Assembly: GCA_015039465.1 (NCBI GenBank)
Contig: MU130036.1
Location: forward strand, 27,905-91,904
Length of the DNA: 64,000 bases
From: Phlegmacium glaucopus
Lineage: Eukaryota > Basidiomycota > Agaricomycetes > Agaricales > Cortinariaceae
Direction of reading: 5' to 3'
Shown here: positions 60,523-64,000 of the stretch, piece by piece
How the letters are laid out: every line of letters begins with the position of its first letter
How positions within the stretch are numbered: position 1 is the first letter of the stretch
The notes under the pieces: model-generated
The model's database searches: none
The model's input: only the letters and a program-made list of their open reading frames with translations
Told to the model about the DNA's origin: nothing
Translations under genes and position numbers: made by a program

Positions 60523-62092
60523 TGCTAGAGTTGAGATGGCAATCAAGAGACAAAGGGGGGCCGTGGCCCTACTACACGTTCAAACTATATTCAGGTCCAC
60601 CATCATCACACCGGAGACCATTCATAGCCGCTAAGAATTGGCTAGAATTGGCCATCACGCTGATCTCCATGCATGCCCATTGGGGCTCAGAAAATATATG
60701 TATTCCAGGTACTGAAAGATTCCAAATGTACTCACCAGAAGCCATTATTAGCGAAAAGGCCGAAGCTAGTGTTCTGATGGACTGATTGACACAAAGCAAG
60801 CAGGTGAACACTGAACAAGTTTAGAGAGGTTGAGAGTAAGACAACCAGGGAACTAACGAACCAAAGTCCCTGTCTGCGTCGGTTCTAAAAACCGTTGGAG
60901 TTGGAAGTGTGGATACAAGCAGGGAGGCTCCAAGCACATTCCGTTAGATTCCGTTACGCTCCTTTTCTGTTCGCACGATCGCCTTCGACTCGGATCAAAT
61001 CTCCGCCGTCTCGGCTTGTGTGCCGGCAGCAGCCACAGCCGTTTATATCGGAGTCCACCTTCAGCGGGTCTAATTTCCGTGCGAATTGGTGCATGCTCGC
61101 ATAGCCCCGCCTTTCAGACACTCAGCAGCAAAGGTGTACAGGATTTGATCCAAAAATACATTGCTATCAATAATATCACTTTCTCGAGCTCACGAGCATA
61201 ACGTTTTATTAATAAAGTCTACTACGACGTTGCTTTCCAGGAAACCCATATACAGGAATCTAGCATTTGATTGGTGTCGATGGGCTAGAGGACGACAACC
61301 TCGTATTGCATGTCAGGACTCACACCAGCGTCGGTTCAGATGGGATGCCTTGACTTCGCCATGTCCTCCGCTATGGCCCTCGACAGCGTGCGTTTTTAGT
61401 TCAAGGACACTGCGATGGAACTTTGCCTCAGATGACGAGCTCTTTAACACTATATGGACACCCTCTCATCTTACATGATATGCTCAGTATGCGATCAACT
61501 CTACATCCAGCACCCCTAATCGTCTCTGGAATACTGTTCTCAAACTGTATACAACGGATCTTCCAGCTCCTCCCTGGAACTAGTAATGAGGAACGTCCTC
61601 TCGCACACCACGGTTGATAGACCTTTCTCTGTTCACAACCCTGACGTCGCGGAACTCTGCTTTGATATCCATGACGCTACCCAGAGGCCATGAAAGCAAT
61701 CTTCCTCAATCGACTGTGGCTGCAATGGTGCATATCACCGACTATGGACTGCTGCTCCAAGCTTGCACCATCGATAGTACTGGCACTGAAGGGATGTCTA
61801 TAGGCACCTTTACATTCTTAACCTCAGGAGATTGGGATCTATGATGCTGATCTCTGTTTCACTGGCACAGGAGGTTGTGTTACTCAAATTTCAATGTTTC
61901 ATGCCTGTTTCTCTGTCCCTCTTGTTTTTTTCCCCTTTATTCTTTTCAATTCTTTACTAGGCATTTGATTGTGGCAATGTACAATGGTTGTTCTTTGCTA
62001 TGGTTGCATTAGTTGGAACAGGAGGGTCAAAGGAGGGTGAGTGATTTAGATGATGGTAGCAACGGTCAATCAGAATCACTAGATGATGAAGC
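60523..62092. other. Gene-poor region with possible decayed ORF
   Basis: Plus-strand pieces between 61300 and 61600 read as YAQYAINSTSSTPNRLWN and VLKLYTTDLPAPPWN, but they lie in different frames and belong to no family I recognise. They look like the remains of a gene. Nothing else is supported. Confidence 0.35.
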
Positions 62093-62552
62093 TAGTGATG
62101 TTACGGCTCGGCTCGGCTCGGCTTAGGCTTGACACGGCCTCTACAAAGCCAGGCCCGAGCCGTAGGCCAAAACTTTGCACGGCTTGGGCTCGGCCTGGGG
62201 CTCAGGCCGCGGCTTTTTCCCACACGGTTAGAAGGTAAGGGAGAACATGAGGGCAACAAAATTTGTATGAAATCAAACTAAAAAATGACCATAAATGACT
62301 ATCAATGGTAATATTATCAATTACACTCTGTTACAGTGCTGTTTTAAGTCATCAAAAGTTCAAATTCCCCCCTTAAGACTGCCAAAAATGCGAATTTCGA
62401 GGCTCAGACCCAGGCCGTGCTTAAGCCGCGGCTCACGGCCTGAAAAATCTGAAGCCCAAGCCGTAGGCCGTCAAAGCCGTTGGTACGGCTTTCCCACGGC
62501 TCGGCTCGGCTCGACGGCTTGCGGCTTTGAAGCCGAGCCTTTCACATCACTA
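62093..62552. mobile_element. GC-rich hAT-type MITE
   Basis: The 460-bp element has inverted ends TAGTGATGT ... GGCTCGGCT and ... ACATCACTA. It is flanked by perfect 8-bp duplications GATGAAGC (62085-62092 and 62553-62560). The subterminal regions are packed with CGGCT pentamers on one side and inverted on the other, and GC content is far above the flanks. There is no transposase frame. The 8-bp target duplication and the TAGTGATG start fit the hAT superfamily. Confidence 0.9.
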
Positions 62553-62948
62553 GATGAAGCTGCTCCAAAAAAACTATTCCCTAAAGTACCAGAATCTTGT
62601 TTGAAGATATTACATACTCATCTGCCTCAGTGTAGCAATCCCCCACTTTGGGAGGGTTAAGACATATAATAAGATATTGGAAAGATGTATATTACAAATT
62701 CAGGGGATTCCTATAGCAGAATAATATATAAAATGTTGTAAGATCCAGGGGGAAAATGTATTTAAAATATTTATTAAATTACAAAACATGGTGGCAGTGC
62801 TGGTGGTGTCACTGCTGGTGGTGGTGGCAGTGCCGGTGCAATGCTAAATGCTGGTGTCAGTGGAAGTGCCAATATTGGTCTCATAAATGACTTGTCTGAG
62901 GGCTAGGCAACCGGCAGGGCTGGTGTATGCACATACACATGGTACCAA

Positions 62949-63236
62949 TTACACTGGCATCATGTAAGTGAAGGGTGTACAATGTGCTGATGGTCAGGCT
63001 GGCCATTGGTTTGACCCCAGCAACTGGCACTGGCAATACATAAATTTTAAACCAGCAGAAACAGTATATCTAGAATATAAAAGGCAATATTTAATTGGAT
63101 TTGAAGCAGAAAATTACACCAGCATCATGTAAATGAAGGCTGGACAAGGTGCCAATGGTCTTGCCAGCCATTGGTTTGACTCCAACAACCGGCACTGGCA
63201 ATAGATAATTTTCAAAACATCAGAAACAGTGTATGA
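62949..63236. repeat. Two direct repeats with a period of about 164 bp
   Basis: A unit of about 125 bp starting near CATCATGTAA (62959) recurs at 63123. Shared motifs include CCATTGGTTTGAC and GGCACTGGCAATA. A GT-rich simple stretch (GGTGGCAGTGCTGGTGGTG and variants) precedes it at 62790-62870. No coding function is evident. Confidence 0.75.
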
Positions 63237-64000
63237 AGGAAATAAAGTACATTTTGTAATCATTTTTGACAAAGAACATTGCATTTGAATAATGGAAATT
63301 GAATTTAGACAGGGTGCTGAGGTTTGGACCACCCACAACTAAATATTCAATCAGTCATCTCAATGTTTCTTTACCAACTTCAGAGTGGATATCTCAGTCC
63401 ACAGCTGTTAGGGGTCATTATCTATAGTGAACTACTGCCAACTTAGAGAGAAGGGATATCACCTGGAACCAAGTCTATATCAAGGTGTCATTCTAGGAAT
63501 GACACCTGCTACCTTTATACTAAATACAAGGTGGACCCAGGTAACTACCCTAGGCCCAGGTAACAACACGACAGTAGGTAAAATAGAAATAGGACACACG
63601 TTCCATAAGAACATGTGATAAGTATCTACTCAGAAATGCACGTGTGTACAGTACTAAGCAATGTTCGTTGAAACTACTAGTAATGGTTTGTGTACAATAC
63701 TTAGGGGAGGGTGTGTGGAGTGTGTAAGCATTCATGTATGTACCTACATAGTGTCCTCTGACAACAGCAGCCTATTTCTCATAATTATTTTTGCATCCTA
63801 CTTGGATCACTCATACTCACCAAAATGTTCAACAAAAATAATTTTATCTGGGAAACCTATGACACAAGGGTTAGATTTGGCTCTTTTTGAATACGTCTAC
63901 CCAATTACTCATTACTATTCCACCAAGGCATCTATACACTATCTGGTACATATGAGATAGGCATGGTCATAGTACACAGAACACCTTGTCAGATAAGGTA
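63237..64000. other. Window end, no gene seen
   Basis: AT-rich DNA with short frames only. Nothing supports a gene, though an exon of a gene beyond the edge cannot be excluded. Confidence 0.4.

Overview
The window is fungal nuclear DNA, most likely from an agaricomycete (Basidiomycota). Genes are split by many introns of about 45-65 bp with GT...AG ends. Both strands are used without operons. The families present (patatin-like phospholipases, ricin-B lectins, NACHT-WD40 receptors, MARVEL proteins) are typical of mushroom-forming fungi. Species identity is an inference; no rRNA, tRNA or CRISPR array was found.

Layout. 1-4.2 kb is gene-poor, with a 25-bp tandem array, pyrimidine-rich low-complexity DNA and a non-autonomous inverted-repeat element. 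4.2-24 kb is an island of seven patatin-like loci and two ricin-B-type lectin genes. A block of about 6.5 kb (patatin on +, catalytically dead patatin on -, lectin on -) occurs twice in tandem, at 4.2-10.8 kb and 11.1-17.1 kb. Three more patatin genes follow. 24-52 kb holds three head-to-tail NACHT-WD40 NLR genes on the minus strand. They are interleaved with broken pieces of a TFIIIC tau131 (TFC4/Sfc4) gene and of a Ser/Thr-rich membrane-protein gene, and only the first unit keeps an open membrane-protein gene. 53-60.5 kb looks like ordinary conserved sequence: a MARVEL protein, a METTL24-like methyltransferase and a single-pass Ser/Thr-rich membrane protein. 60.5-64 kb is gene-poor, with a GC-rich hAT-type MITE and direct repeats.

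Function. Patatin domains hydrolyse lipid acyl esters and are recurrent partners of NLR-type immune receptors in fungi and bacteria. Ricin-B lectins bind sugars and often act as fungal defence proteins. NACHT-WD40 proteins of the HET-D/HET-E type recognise non-self. Finding all three expanded within 48 kb, with fresh duplications, pseudogenes and hypervariable repeats, suggests a rapidly evolving defence or allorecognition island. That reading is inference. The most unusual element is a duplicated patatin paralogue that has lost both catalytic residues and gained a C-terminal domain of about 170 residues that I do not recognise.

Exon models were built by hand from splice motifs, frame continuity and comparison among paralogues within the window. 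Ends of genes with small terminal exons are the least certain.
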